From Quisquiliibacterium sp. (lineage in GTDB: Bacteria; Pseudomonadota; Gammaproteobacteria; Burkholderiales; Burkholderiaceae_E): a stretch of 6,061 nucleotides of DNA. The stretch covers positions 1-6,061 of the forward strand of contig JALRBB010000116.1 in the NCBI GenBank assembly GCA_023257915.1, read 5' to 3'. The position numbers and the translations under genes are program-made. The notes below the pieces were generated by a model that saw only the letters and a program-made list of their open reading frames with translations, was not told where the DNA came from and searched no databases. Every line of letters starts with the position of its first letter. Within the stretch, counting starts at the first letter, position 1. This document shows, in pieces, positions 1-6,061 of the stretch.

Positions 1-265
1 GTGCGCATGCTGCTCCACGTCCTGCCCGTCGTTTTGGTGGAATCCTGACAAGTTCGTTGGTCCGGCTGGCCTGCTGCAGGCCTATCGTTTCATTGCCGAC
101 AGCCGAGACCAGGCAACCAGCGAGCGTTTGGACAATCTCGAGGATCCGTATCGTCTGTTCCGTTGCCACACGATCATGAACTGCGTCGACGTCTGTCCGA
201 AGGGGCTGAATCCGACCCGTGCGATTGGCAAAATCAAGGAATTGATGGTTCGTCGGGCGGTCTGA
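1..265 (+). CDS. sdhB: Succinate dehydrogenase iron-sulfur subunit, C-terminal part (5' end outside window)
   Basis: This is the last 87 codons of SdhB, read from base 2 to a TGA at 263-265. SdhB carries electrons from the FAD of SdhA through [2Fe-2S], [4Fe-4S] and [3Fe-4S] centres to ubiquinone at the inner membrane (complex II). The visible piece starts inside the second cysteine cluster: [18 protein letters not shown], followed by [19 protein letters not shown] and the C-terminal [13 protein letters not shown]. Visible Cys 1, 4, 8, 55, 61 and 65 match by spacing the [4Fe-4S] and [3Fe-4S] ligands of E. coli SdhB (C152, C155, C159, C206, C212, C216). The first ligand, the [2Fe-2S] domain and the start lie upstream of the window. 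The C-terminus has the normal family length and no sign of damage. sdhE follows 16 bases later, so the two are probably cotranscribed. Identification is near certain from near-identity with the family signature. Confidence 0.97.
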   Translation, partial: CACCSTSCPSFWWNPDKFVGPAGLLQAYRFIADSRDQATSERLDNLEDPYRLFRCHTIMNCVDVCPKGLNPTRAIGKIKELMVRRAV

Positions 266-281
266 CGCCCCGGATGGCCAC

Positions 282-554
282 ATGACCGAAGCATCACACC
301 AGGCAGACCCCGCTCAGCGCAGGCGACTGCGCTGGCGGGCCCGACGCGGCCTGCTCGAGAATGACCTCGTTCTGACGAGATTTCTCGATCGCCACGAGGC
401 TAGCTTGCGCGATGACGAGGTGGCGGGCTTGGATCGTCTGTTGAGCCTTCCAGACAACGAACTGCTCGACCTGCTTCTGGGACGCACCGAGCCTGAAGAC
501 GAACTTGCGGACGAGCCCTGCATGCGTGTGTTGCGTATGCTGCGCGAGGCGTAA
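282..554 (+). CDS. sdhE: FAD assembly factor SdhE (succinate dehydrogenase assembly factor 2 family)
   Basis: A 90-residue acidic, all-helical protein of the SdhE/YgfY/Sdh5 family. These small cytoplasmic proteins bind SdhA and promote covalent attachment of FAD to it. The family hallmark RGxxE is present as R22-G23-L24-L25-E26 within RRGLLENDLVLTRF. It is followed by the usual helical segments, including SLRDDEVAGLDRLLSLPDNELLDLLLG, where E. coli has SLSDDEKRIFIRLL, given here in two known halves. The length is typical for the family. The ATG at 282 lies 16 bases after the sdhB stop. Only a weak purine stretch (about 272-277) precedes it, so translation may depend on coupling to sdhB. The position between sdhB and gltA is the common betaproteobacterial arrangement and supports the call independently. 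Function is inferred from the family; the motif and context are seen directly. Confidence 0.93.
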   Translation: MTEASHQADPAQRRRLRWRARRGLLENDLVLTRFLDRHEASLRDDEVAGLDRLLSLPDNELLDLLLGRTEPEDELADEPCMRVLRMLREA

Positions 555-584
555 AGCACACTATCTTTGCAGAGAATCAGACCT

Positions 585-591
585 GAAGGGA
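585..591 (+). promoter_or_regulatory. Ribosome binding site of gltA
   Basis: The purine run GAAGGGA stands 8-9 bases before the ATG at 600. It decides the start: the reading frame also stays open back to a TTG at 567, but that codon has no Shine-Dalgarno sequence, and the 11 extra residues it would add do not resemble citrate synthase N-termini. Confidence 0.75.
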
Positions 592-599
592 ACCAGACC

Positions 600-1907
600 A
601 TGACTTCTGAACACAAGGCAACCATCTCGTTCAGCGACGGAACAGCGCCGGTCGATTTCCCGATCTACAAGGGCAGTGTCGGCCCTGATGTTATCGATAT
701 TCGCAAGCTCTACGGTGCGACTGGCAAGTTCACGTTCGACCCGGGTTTCCTGTCGACCGCTGCCTGCGAATCCGAAATTACCTATATTGATGGCGACAAG
801 GGTGAACTGCTGTATCGCGGTTACCCGATCGAGGAACTTGCAGTCCATTGCGACTACCTTGAAACCTGCTATCTGCTGCTGAATGGCGAACTGCCCACGC
901 AGCCCGAGCGCGATGATTTCGAGATGCGTGTGATGCGCCATACGATGGTGCATGAGCAGATGACACGCTTTTTCACCGGCTTTCGTCGCGACGCGCATCC
1001 GATGGCGATTCTGGTCGGTTGCGTTGGTGCGCTGTCGGCTTTCTATCATGACTCGCTCGACATCCAGAACCCGGATCATCGGTTCGTGTCGGCGATCCGT
1101 CTGCTGGCCAAGATGCCGACGCTGGTTGCAATGGCGCACAAGTATTCAGTTGGTCAGCCGTTCATGTATCCGCGCAATAATCTGTCGTATACCGGCAATC
1201 TGATGCATATGATGTTTGGTGTGCCCTGCGAGGAGTATCAGGTCAATGACGTGCTGGTTCGCGCGCTTGACCGGATCCTGATCCTGCATGCCGATCATGA
1301 ACAAAATGCATCCACCTCCACGGTGCGCCTGGCCGGTTCATCGGGTGCAAACCCGTTTGCCTGCATTGCGGCCGGTATTGCCACCTTGTGGGGTCCGGCG
1401 CACGGCGGTGCCAACGAGGCTTGCCTGGTCATGCTTAACGACATCAAGCAGCGTGGCGGTGTGGCCAAGATCGGCGACTTCATCAAAGAGGTCAAGGACA
1501 AGGACTCGGGCGTCAAGCTGATGGGATTCGGGCATCGGGTTTACAAGAACTACGATCCCCGCGCCAAGTTGATGCGCGAGACCTGCTATGAGGTGCTCGG
1601 TGCACTTGGACTGGAGAACGATCCCGATTTCGCACTGGCGATGAAGCTTGAGCAGATTGCGCTCGAGGATGATTATTTCGTCAAGCGCAAGCTGTACCCG
1701 AATGTCGATTTTTATTCCGGCATCGTGCAAAAGGCGCTCGGAATCCCTGTCGAGATGTTCACCTGCATCTTCGCACTGGCCCGAACCGTCGGCTGGATCG
1801 CCCAATGGGCTGAGATGATCTCGGATCCCGACCAGAAGATCGGTCGTCCGCGTCAGCTCTTCACCGGTCCGACGCGCCGGGTCGTCAAGCCGATGGCGCA
1901 GCGCTGA
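600..1907 (+). CDS. gltA: Citrate synthase, type II (hexameric, NADH-sensitive class)
   Basis: A 435-residue citrate synthase, which condenses oxaloacetate and acetyl-CoA to citrate as the entry step of the TCA cycle in the cytoplasm. Catalytic residues are in place: H268 ([10 protein letters not shown]), H312 ([14 protein letters not shown]) and D370 (YPNVDFYSG). Substrate arginines are also present in DPRA (R321), ARTVGW (R395) and GRPRQL (R416). Length and the N-terminal extension before the catalytic core (about residues 1-50) fit the Gram-negative type II enzyme. Residues that form the NADH allosteric site in the E. coli enzyme are conserved at a constant offset: R113-H114-T115 (MRHTMVHEQ), Y149, R167, K171, and the reactive cysteine C210. 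Inhibition by NADH is therefore likely, though inferred. A short insertion relative to E. coli lies near residues 280-292 ([14 protein letters not shown]). The gene follows sdhE by 45 bases and ends at a strong terminator, closing the sdh-gltA unit. No convincing separate promoter is visible in the 45-base gap. Confidence 0.98.
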   Translation: MTSEHKATISFSDGTAPVDFPIYKGSVGPDVIDIRKLYGATGKFTFDPGFLSTAACESEITYIDGDKGELLYRGYPIEELAVHCDYLETCYLLLNGELPTQPERDDFEMRVMRHTMVHEQMTRFFTGFRRDAHPMAILVGCVGALSAFYHDSLDIQNPDHRFVSAIRLLAKMPTLVAMAHKYSVGQPFMYPRNNLSYTGNLMHMMFGVPCEEYQVNDVLVRALDRILILHADHEQNASTSTVRLAGSSGANPFACIAAGIATLWGPAHGGANEACLVMLNDIKQRGGVAKIGDFIKEVKDKDSGVKLMGFGHRVYKNYDPRAKLMRETCYEVLGALGLENDPDFALAMKLEQIALEDDYFVKRKLYPNVDFYSGIVQKALGIPVEMFTCIFALARTVGWIAQWAEMISDPDQKIGRPRQLFTGPTRRVVKPMAQR

Positions 1908-1948
1908 TCGCGACGGTTGTGCGCCGCGGGTTGCAGCGCGCGACACGG

Positions 1949-1979
1949 AAGGCCGGCCATGGTGCCGGCCTTTTTGTTT
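1949..1979 (+). terminator. Intrinsic terminator after gltA
   Basis: A perfect 9-bp stem (AAGGCCGGC at 1949-1957 with GCCGGCCTT at 1964-1972), a 6-base loop, and a T-rich tail running to 1979 (TTT then GTTTG). It lies 41 bases after the gltA stop and should end rightward transcription of the sdh-gltA unit. Confidence 0.9.
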
Positions 1980-2000
1980 GACTGTCCTAACGTAACGACC

Positions 2001-2027
2001 AAAAAAAGCCCCGCACGAGGGCGGGGC
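2001..2027 (-). terminator. Intrinsic terminator of the leftward 2-oxoacid oxidoreductase operon
   Basis: Read on the - strand, a perfect 7-bp GC stem (GCCCCGC at 2027-2021 with GCGGGGC at 2014-2008) has a 6-base loop and is followed by seven T (2007-2001). It lies 44 bases downstream of the korB stop. With the gltA terminator 21 bases away it forms a convergent pair that insulates the two opposing units. Confidence 0.9.
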
Positions 2028-2071
2028 GGTCCATCACGATCAGGCGCGGCGCAGCGGCGCCACGTCTGCGC

Positions 2072-3127
2072 TCAACGCAGCGACTGATTGATGCGCTCAA
2101 GCATGGTGTTGCCCGGACACAATTGCGCCTCGTCGAGCGAATTCAGCGGCGAGTCGACCGTATTCAGGTGCCCATGCAGGTCATCGGCCACAGGGTCGAC
2201 ATACAGCAAGCCGGTTACGATCTCGCCGCGAGCCTGGTGCTCCTGGATGTAGTTCATCGCTGCGATCAGATTGGACGGATCGTACTCGGCGTGCAGCTTG
2301 CGAAGGCGCAGCATCGAACCATCGTGCTGTGCAATGTCGATCGTGCTTCCCGGCTCGTACTGCGCGCCGATCGGTTCGTGGCGTGGCATGAAGTCGATGC
2401 GATTGACCGCCTCGTTATGCTCGCGCACATACTCGTAGCTGCGGGTGCTCCCGGCGTGGTTGTTGAAGGCAACGCAGGGGCTGATCACATCGATGAACGC
2501 AGCGCCCGGGTGGGCGAGTGCGGCCTTGATCATCGGCACCAATTGATCCTTGTCACCGGAGAAGCTGCGCCCGACGAGCGTGGCTCCAAGCTGCAGGGCC
2601 AGCGACACCATGTCGATCGGGGAGTCGGTATTGACCGCGCCGCGTTTGGACTTGGAGCCCTGGTCGGCGGTGGCTGAAAACTGACCCTTGGTCAGACCAT
2701 ACACGCCGTTGTTCTCGACAATGTAGGTCATGTTGACGCCACGACGCATCGCGTGCGCGAACTGGCCAATGCCGATCGATGCGGAGTCGCCGTCACCGGA
2801 GACGCCCAGGTAGATCAGGTCGTGATTGGCAAGGTTTGCACCGGTCAGCACCGATGGCATCCGGCCGTGTACCGAATTGAAGCCGTGCGAATTTCCAAGA
2901 AAGTAATCCGGGGTCTTGGAAGAGCAGCCGATTCCCGAGAGTTTGGCGACGCGGTGCGGCTCGACGTCGAGTTCCCAGCACGCCTGGATAATCGCCGCCG
3001 AAATCGAGTCATGACCGCAGCCCGCGCACAATGTCGAGATCTTTCCCTCGTAATCGCGTCGGGTGTAGCCGATCGTGTTGCGCGGCAGCGTCGGATGGTG
3101 AAGCTTGGGTTTTGCAAGATAGGTCAT
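2072..3127 (-). CDS. korB: 2-oxoacid:acceptor oxidoreductase beta subunit (probable 2-oxoglutarate oxidoreductase KorB)
   Basis: A 351-residue TPP-binding subunit of the pyruvate/2-oxoglutarate:ferredoxin oxidoreductase superfamily. With KorA it would decarboxylate a 2-oxoacid, most likely 2-oxoglutarate, to the acyl-CoA and pass electrons to an Fe-S cluster. The TPP/Mg motif is G111-DGD-S-x-S-I-G with N139/N140 of ENNGVYGLTKGQ about 28 residues on. Four cysteines fit the single [4Fe-4S] cluster: C34 and C37 (LCAGCGHD), C68 (GIGCSSKTPDYF) and C218 (ISPCVAFNNH). Their spacing matches the archaeal two-subunit enzymes, with an N-terminal extension of about 22 residues. K71, just after C68, is at the position of a lysine that I recall as linked to 2-oxoacid choice in the Sulfolobus enzyme. 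The ATG at 3127 follows the korA stop by 10 bases. A GAGG Shine-Dalgarno sequence (3139-3136) overlaps that stop, so the two are coupled. Family assignment is firm; 2-oxoglutarate as substrate is inferred. Confidence 0.93.
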   Translation of the reverse strand: MTYLAKPKLHHPTLPRNTIGYTRRDYEGKISTLCAGCGHDSISAAIIQACWELDVEPHRVAKLSGIGCSSKTPDYFLGNSHGFNSVHGRMPSVLTGANLANHDLIYLGVSGDGDSASIGIGQFAHAMRRGVNMTYIVENNGVYGLTKGQFSATADQGSKSKRGAVNTDSPIDMVSLALQLGATLVGRSFSGDKDQLVPMIKAALAHPGAAFIDVISPCVAFNNHAGSTRSYEYVREHNEAVNRIDFMPRHEPIGAQYEPGSTIDIAQHDGSMLRLRKLHAEYDPSNLIAAMNYIQEHQARGEIVTGLLYVDPVADDLHGHLNTVDSPLNSLDEAQLCPGNTMLERINQSLR

Positions 3128-3135
3128 GTCGCTTG

Positions 3136-3139
3136 CCTC
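3136..3139 (-). promoter_or_regulatory. Ribosome binding site of korB, inside the korA stop
   Basis: On the - strand GAGG spans the last two bases of the korA TGA and the next two bases, 8 bases before the korB ATG. A ribosome ending korA would sit on the korB start region, which suggests matched synthesis of the two subunits. Confidence 0.6.
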
Positions 3140-4991
3140 ATGCGGCCTTGCCGCGCTGGATCGATTCGACGTTCGCGCCGGTCACCCGGGCTGCGATCTC
3201 CTTGACGATGAAGCGCGCGGTGATCGGTGTGCCGTCGTAGTGCAGGACCGGCACCAGCTTGGCCGACTCTGCGCCGAGTTCGGCCATCAGCATGGTGCGC
3301 AACTGCGCGTCGCGGTTCTGTTCGACGACAAATACCGTGTCGTGCTCTTCGAGGAACTGCTCAACCTCCGGGCCGAACGGGAATGCCCGGATCCGAAGCG
3401 TATCGACATGCGCGGCCTGGGCATCGAGTACCTCGCTGGCTTCTGCCATCGCCGGTGACGTGGAGCCAAAGAAGATCGCGCCGATGCGGGTCTTGCCGGG
3501 AGCCTTGCGCTCGATCGCCTTGGGCACCAGCGCCTTGGCAGTTTCGAACTTGCGCAGCAGCCGCTCCATGTTGTCGACGTAGTCGGGGCCGGCCTCGGAA
3601 TAGCGTGCGTAGCGGTCTTTGGTGGTTCCACGAGTAAAGAATGAACCGCGGGTCGGGTGGGTGCCCGGATAGGTACGATAGGCGACGCCGTCACCGTCGA
3701 CATCCAGATAGCGACCAAAGTCGACGCCGGACTCGAGTTGCTCGGCACTCATGACCTTGCCGCGATCGAACTTGCGCGAGTCGTCCCATTCGAACGGACG
3801 CGACAGCCGCTGGTTCATGCCGATGTCCAGGTCGGTCATCAGAAAGACTGGCGTTTGCAGTCGGTCGGCAAGATCGAGCGCCTGGGCAGTGAAATCGAAA
3901 CACTCGGCCGGATCTTCGGGCAGCAGGAGCACATGCTTGGTGTCGCCATGCGAGGCATACGCGCAGGCCAGAATGTCCGATTGCTGGGTTCGCGTGGGCA
4001 TGCCGGTCGAGGGGCCGCCGCGTTGCACGTCGATGATCGTGACCGGAATCTCGGCGAAGTAGGCCAGGCCGATGAACTCACTCATCAGCGAGATGCCGGG
4101 CCCGGATGTTGCAGTGAACGCGCGCGCGCCGTTCCAGCCGGCACCGACCACCATGCCAACTGATGCCAGTTCATCCTCGGCCTGCACGATCGCATAGCGA
4201 TTGCGCCCGGTTTCGGAATCGGTACGGAATTTCGAGCAGTATTTCTGGAAGGCTTCCGCAACCGACGACGATGGCGTGATCGGATACCAGGCGCACACCG
4301 TTGCGCCACCGTAGACCGCGCCCAGCGCGGCGGCCGAATTGCCGTCGATAAAAATGCGGTTGCCCACATTGGCGGCGCGGCGCACTTTCAGGCCGCAAAC
4401 CTCGTCCAGGTGCTCGCTCGCGTAGTGCATCCCCTTGCGCAGTGCGTCAAGGTTCGGCGTCATCAGCTTGTCCTTGCCCTTGTACTGCTCGCCGAGCAAC
4501 TGCGGAATCACCTCCGGGTCAATGCCCAGGATGTTTGCCAGCGCTCCGACATACATGATGTTCATGAGCAACTGGCGTTCCCGCGGATCGGAGTACGCCG
4601 CGTTGCACATCTCGGTGAGCGGAACGCCGATGACATGAATATCGGGCCGAAAGCGCGACGGCGGCATCGGCTTGGTGCTGTCATACACCAGGTAGCCGCC
4701 CGGCTCGATCTCGGCGAGATCCTTGTCCCACGTCTGAGGATTCATCGCGACCATCATGTCGACGCCGCCGCGTCGGCCCAGGTGGCCCTTTTCGGTGACC
4801 CGAACCTCGTACCAGGTTGGCAGGCCCTGAATATTGGACGGGAAGATGTTGCGCGGGCTGACCGGAATGCCCATGCGCAGGAAGCTTTTGGCGAACATCT
4901 CGTTCGCCGAGGCCGAACCCGAGCCATTCACGTTGGCGAACTTGACGACAAAGTCGTTGATCGCCTCGATTCGACGTGTAGCGTTGCTCAT
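3138..4991 (-). CDS. korA: 2-oxoacid:acceptor oxidoreductase, fused gamma-alpha subunit (probable 2-oxoglutarate oxidoreductase KorA)
   Basis: A 617-residue subunit joining two domains that are separate proteins in four-subunit enzymes. Residues about 1-195 are the gamma domain (NDFVVKFANVNGSGSASANE near the start, GGVDMMVAMN at 75-84). Residues about 210-460 are the pyrimidine-binding alpha domain. Residues about 500-600 form the C-terminal alpha domain (GAIFFGSTSPA, VFVVEQNRDAQL). The alpha domain carries the YPITP motif (236-240) used in 2-oxoacid recognition, E273 (VQAEDELASVG) as the likely TPP-activating acid, TSGPGISLM (295-303) and DVQRGGPSTGMPT with R324. The gamma-alpha fusion and YPITPSS favour the 2-oxoglutarate/broad 2-oxoacid class over pyruvate-only enzymes. 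The ATG at 4991 was chosen because it has a good Shine-Dalgarno sequence and begins at the conserved N-terminus. An in-frame ATG at 5096 would overlap the upstream gene by 105 bases and add unrelated sequence. The ATG overlaps the upstream TGA by one base (TGATG). Family certain; substrate inferred. Confidence 0.93.
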   Translation of the reverse strand: MSNATRRIEAINDFVVKFANVNGSGSASANEMFAKSFLRMGIPVSPRNIFPSNIQGLPTWYEVRVTEKGHLGRRGGVDMMVAMNPQTWDKDLAEIEPGGYLVYDSTKPMPPSRFRPDIHVIGVPLTEMCNAAYSDPRERQLLMNIMYVGALANILGIDPEVIPQLLGEQYKGKDKLMTPNLDALRKGMHYASEHLDEVCGLKVRRAANVGNRIFIDGNSAAALGAVYGGATVCAWYPITPSSSVAEAFQKYCSKFRTDSETGRNRYAIVQAEDELASVGMVVGAGWNGARAFTATSGPGISLMSEFIGLAYFAEIPVTIIDVQRGGPSTGMPTRTQQSDILACAYASHGDTKHVLLLPEDPAECFDFTAQALDLADRLQTPVFLMTDLDIGMNQRLSRPFEWDDSRKFDRGKVMSAEQLESGVDFGRYLDVDGDGVAYRTYPGTHPTRGSFFTRGTTKDRYARYSEAGPDYVDNMERLLRKFETAKALVPKAIERKAPGKTRIGAIFFGSTSPAMAEASEVLDAQAAHVDTLRIRAFPFGPEVEQFLEEHDTVFVVEQNRDAQLRTMLMAELGAESAKLVPVLHYDGTPITARFIVKEIAARVTGANVESIQRGKAA

Positions 4992-6061
4992 CAGGCGGCT
5001 CTCCGTTGCGGCTCCCGGCATCCAGGCCCGGCTTGTGTGGTCTGCAGCAGGAACTGATGCATGTCCCAGGCCCCCGTCGGGCAGCGCTCCGCACACAGGC
5101 CGCAGTGCAGGCAGACATCCTCGTCCTTGACCATAACCCGTCCGGTCTTCAGACCGTCCGCCACGTAGAGGTCCTGGTCTGTGTTCAGCGCCGGCGCGCG
5201 CAGTCGTTGACGAAGCGCCGGCTCATCGGCGTTCTCGGTGAACGTGATGCAGTCGGTCGGGCAGATGTCAACGCAGGCATCGCATTCGATGCACTGCTTG
5301 GCGGTGAAAACCGTCTGGACATCACAATTCAGACAGCGCTGCGCTTCTTTCCATGCGGTCTTTCCGTCGAAGCCGAGTTCGACCTCGACGCGGATGCTGC
5401 TTAGCGCCTGGTTGACGTCGCGCCAGGGCACCTTGTGCCGGGCATCCGGTGCGACCTCGTTGTCGTAGCTCCACTCGTGGATGCCCATCTTCTGTGAGGC
5501 CAGCGTAACGCCAGGGGGCGGGCGATCCTCGACTGCTTCGCCGCTTAGAAACTTGTCGATTGAGACTGCGGCCTCATGTCCGTGTGCAACCGCCCAGATA
5601 ATGTTTTTCGGGCCCAGCGCCGCGTCGCCACCGAAGAAGACGCTCGGTAGTGTCGACTGCAGGGTCTGCGGGTTCAGTACCGGCATGTTCCAGCGATCGA
5701 ATTCGACGCCGCTGTCGCGCTCGATCCAGGGAAAGGAGTTCTCCTGGCCGACTGCAATCAGAACGTCATCGCAAGGAACCAGTTCGTCGGGCTCGCCAGT
5801 GGGCACCAGATCGCGACGACCCTTGTCGTCATAGACCGCCTTGACCTTCTCGAAGGTCATGCCAGTCAGCCGGCCGTTGTCATGCACGAAGCTCTTGGGC
5901 ACCATGAAGTTCAGGATCGGGATTCCTTCGTGGATCGCATCCTCCTTCTCCCACGGCGAGGCCTTCATCTCTTCGTAGCCCGAACGCACGATGACTTTGA
6001 CTTCGTCGCCGCCGAGGCGGCGCGAGGTGCGGCAGCAATCCATCGCAGTGTTGCCACCGCC
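4991..6061 (-). CDS. FAD/NAD(P)-binding oxidoreductase with ferredoxin-type Fe-S domain, likely electron-transfer subunit of the Kor complex (5' end outside window)
   Basis: The C-terminal 356 residues of a larger protein, open to the window edge. It resembles the small subunit of glutamate synthase (GltD-like) with an added Fe-S tail. Visible residues start inside the NAD(P)H-binding Rossmann motif (GGGNTAMDCCRTSRRLGG). Next come the FAD-contacting segment FFGGDAALGPKNIIWAVAHG (142-161) and then a cysteine-rich region: R-C243-LN-C246; C257, C260, C263 and C267 (CIECDACVDICP); C317, C320, C323 and C327 (CLHCGLCAERCP). The last two are CxxCxxCxxxCP ferredoxin motifs for two [4Fe-4S] clusters. 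The missing N-terminus should hold the FAD-binding motif. The gene is first of the three visible in the operon, and its stop overlaps the korA ATG. It most likely moves electrons between the 2-oxoacid oxidoreductase and NAD(P). A 2-oxoglutarate:NADP+ oxidoreductase with such a flavin/Fe-S subunit is known from Azoarcus evansii, as I recall. A stand-alone GltD is less likely, as no gltB is seen. Confidence 0.88.
   Translation of the reverse strand, partial: GGGNTAMDCCRTSRRLGGDEVKVIVRSGYEEMKASPWEKEDAIHEGIPILNFMVPKSFVHDNGRLTGMTFEKVKAVYDDKGRRDLVPTGEPDELVPCDDVLIAVGQENSFPWIERDSGVEFDRWNMPVLNPQTLQSTLPSVFFGGDAALGPKNIIWAVAHGHEAAVSIDKFLSGEAVEDRPPPGVTLASQKMGIHEWSYDNEVAPDARHKVPWRDVNQALSSIRVEVELGFDGKTAWKEAQRCLNCDVQTVFTAKQCIECDACVDICPTDCITFTENADEPALRQRLRAPALNTDQDLYVADGLKTGRVMVKDEDVCLHCGLCAERCPTGAWDMHQFLLQTTQAGPGCREPQRRAA
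4999..5004 (-). promoter_or_regulatory. Ribosome binding site of korA
   Basis: On the - strand GGAGAG (5004-4999) lies 7 bases before the korA ATG at 4991, inside the end of the upstream coding region. It settles the korA start at 4991 and fits translational coupling through the TGATG overlap. Confidence 0.75.

Noticed and set aside
274..285. A short ATG-Ala-Thr-stop frame that overlaps the sdhE start
   Set aside because: Three codons with no ribosome site; most likely coincidental, although a leader-type role cannot be formally excluded.
567..599. A TTG-initiated upstream extension of gltA by 11 residues
   Set aside because: The TTG has no Shine-Dalgarno sequence, whereas the ATG at 600 has GAAGGGA at normal spacing and yields the expected N-terminus.
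555..599. A possible gltA promoter with TATCTT at 562-567
   Set aside because: No -35 element at 16-18 bases upstream is visible, so the match is not better than chance; cotranscription with sdhE is simpler.
561..1139. A 192-codon open frame on the - strand opposite gltA
   Set aside because: It lies fully across a certain gltA coding region, its product has no recognisable family, and long antisense frames are common in GC-rich genes.
2048..2061. Small inverted repeat GGCGC-AGCG-GCGCC just after korB
   Set aside because: It is only a 5-bp stem with no T tract in either direction and is likely by chance in GC-rich sequence; the real terminator is next to it.
2123..2677. A 184-codon open frame on the + strand opposite korB
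   Set aside because: It is a shadow of the korB frame; composition is skewed to Val, Arg and Ala, and no ribosome site or family motif is seen.
3657..5057. Long + strand open frames opposite korA (3657-4163 and 4410-5057)
   Set aside because: Both overlap well-supported - strand coding sequence with catalytic motifs, and their translations resemble no known protein.

Overview
The window looks like part of a betaproteobacterial chromosome. The evidence is the gene order sdhB-sdhE-gltA on the + strand, typical of Burkholderiales, Rhodocyclales and relatives, together with a GC-rich base composition and a proteobacterial type II citrate synthase. Genus cannot be told from the sequence alone.

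Layout: positions 1-265 hold the last 87 codons of sdhB (succinate dehydrogenase iron-sulfur subunit), 282-554 sdhE (the factor that helps attach FAD to SdhA), and 600-1907 gltA (citrate synthase). This rightward run ends at a strong intrinsic terminator at 1949-1979. A second terminator, at 2001-2027, faces the other way. It closes a leftward operon that fills the rest of the window. In transcription order that operon contains an FAD/NAD(P)H oxidoreductase with ferredoxin-type Fe-S motifs (6061 down to 4991, 5' end outside the window), a fused gamma-alpha subunit of a 2-oxoacid:acceptor oxidoreductase (4991-3138, korA) and its TPP-binding beta subunit (3127-2072, korB). The three genes are tightly coupled: a 1-base TGATG overlap, then a 10-base gap.

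All complete genes belong to the TCA cycle or its edges. SdhB and SdhE serve succinate oxidation, GltA makes citrate, and the leftward operon most likely encodes a 2-oxoglutarate oxidoreductase that converts 2-oxoglutarate and CoA to succinyl-CoA and CO2. Its flavin/Fe-S subunit would pass electrons to or from NAD(P). In many betaproteobacteria gltA is followed on the same strand by the 2-oxoglutarate dehydrogenase genes (sucA-sucB-lpd). Here that position holds a convergent Kor-type operon instead. This is the most notable point of the window. The individual families are known, and I see no wholly new system, no mobile element, CRISPR array, tRNA or rRNA.
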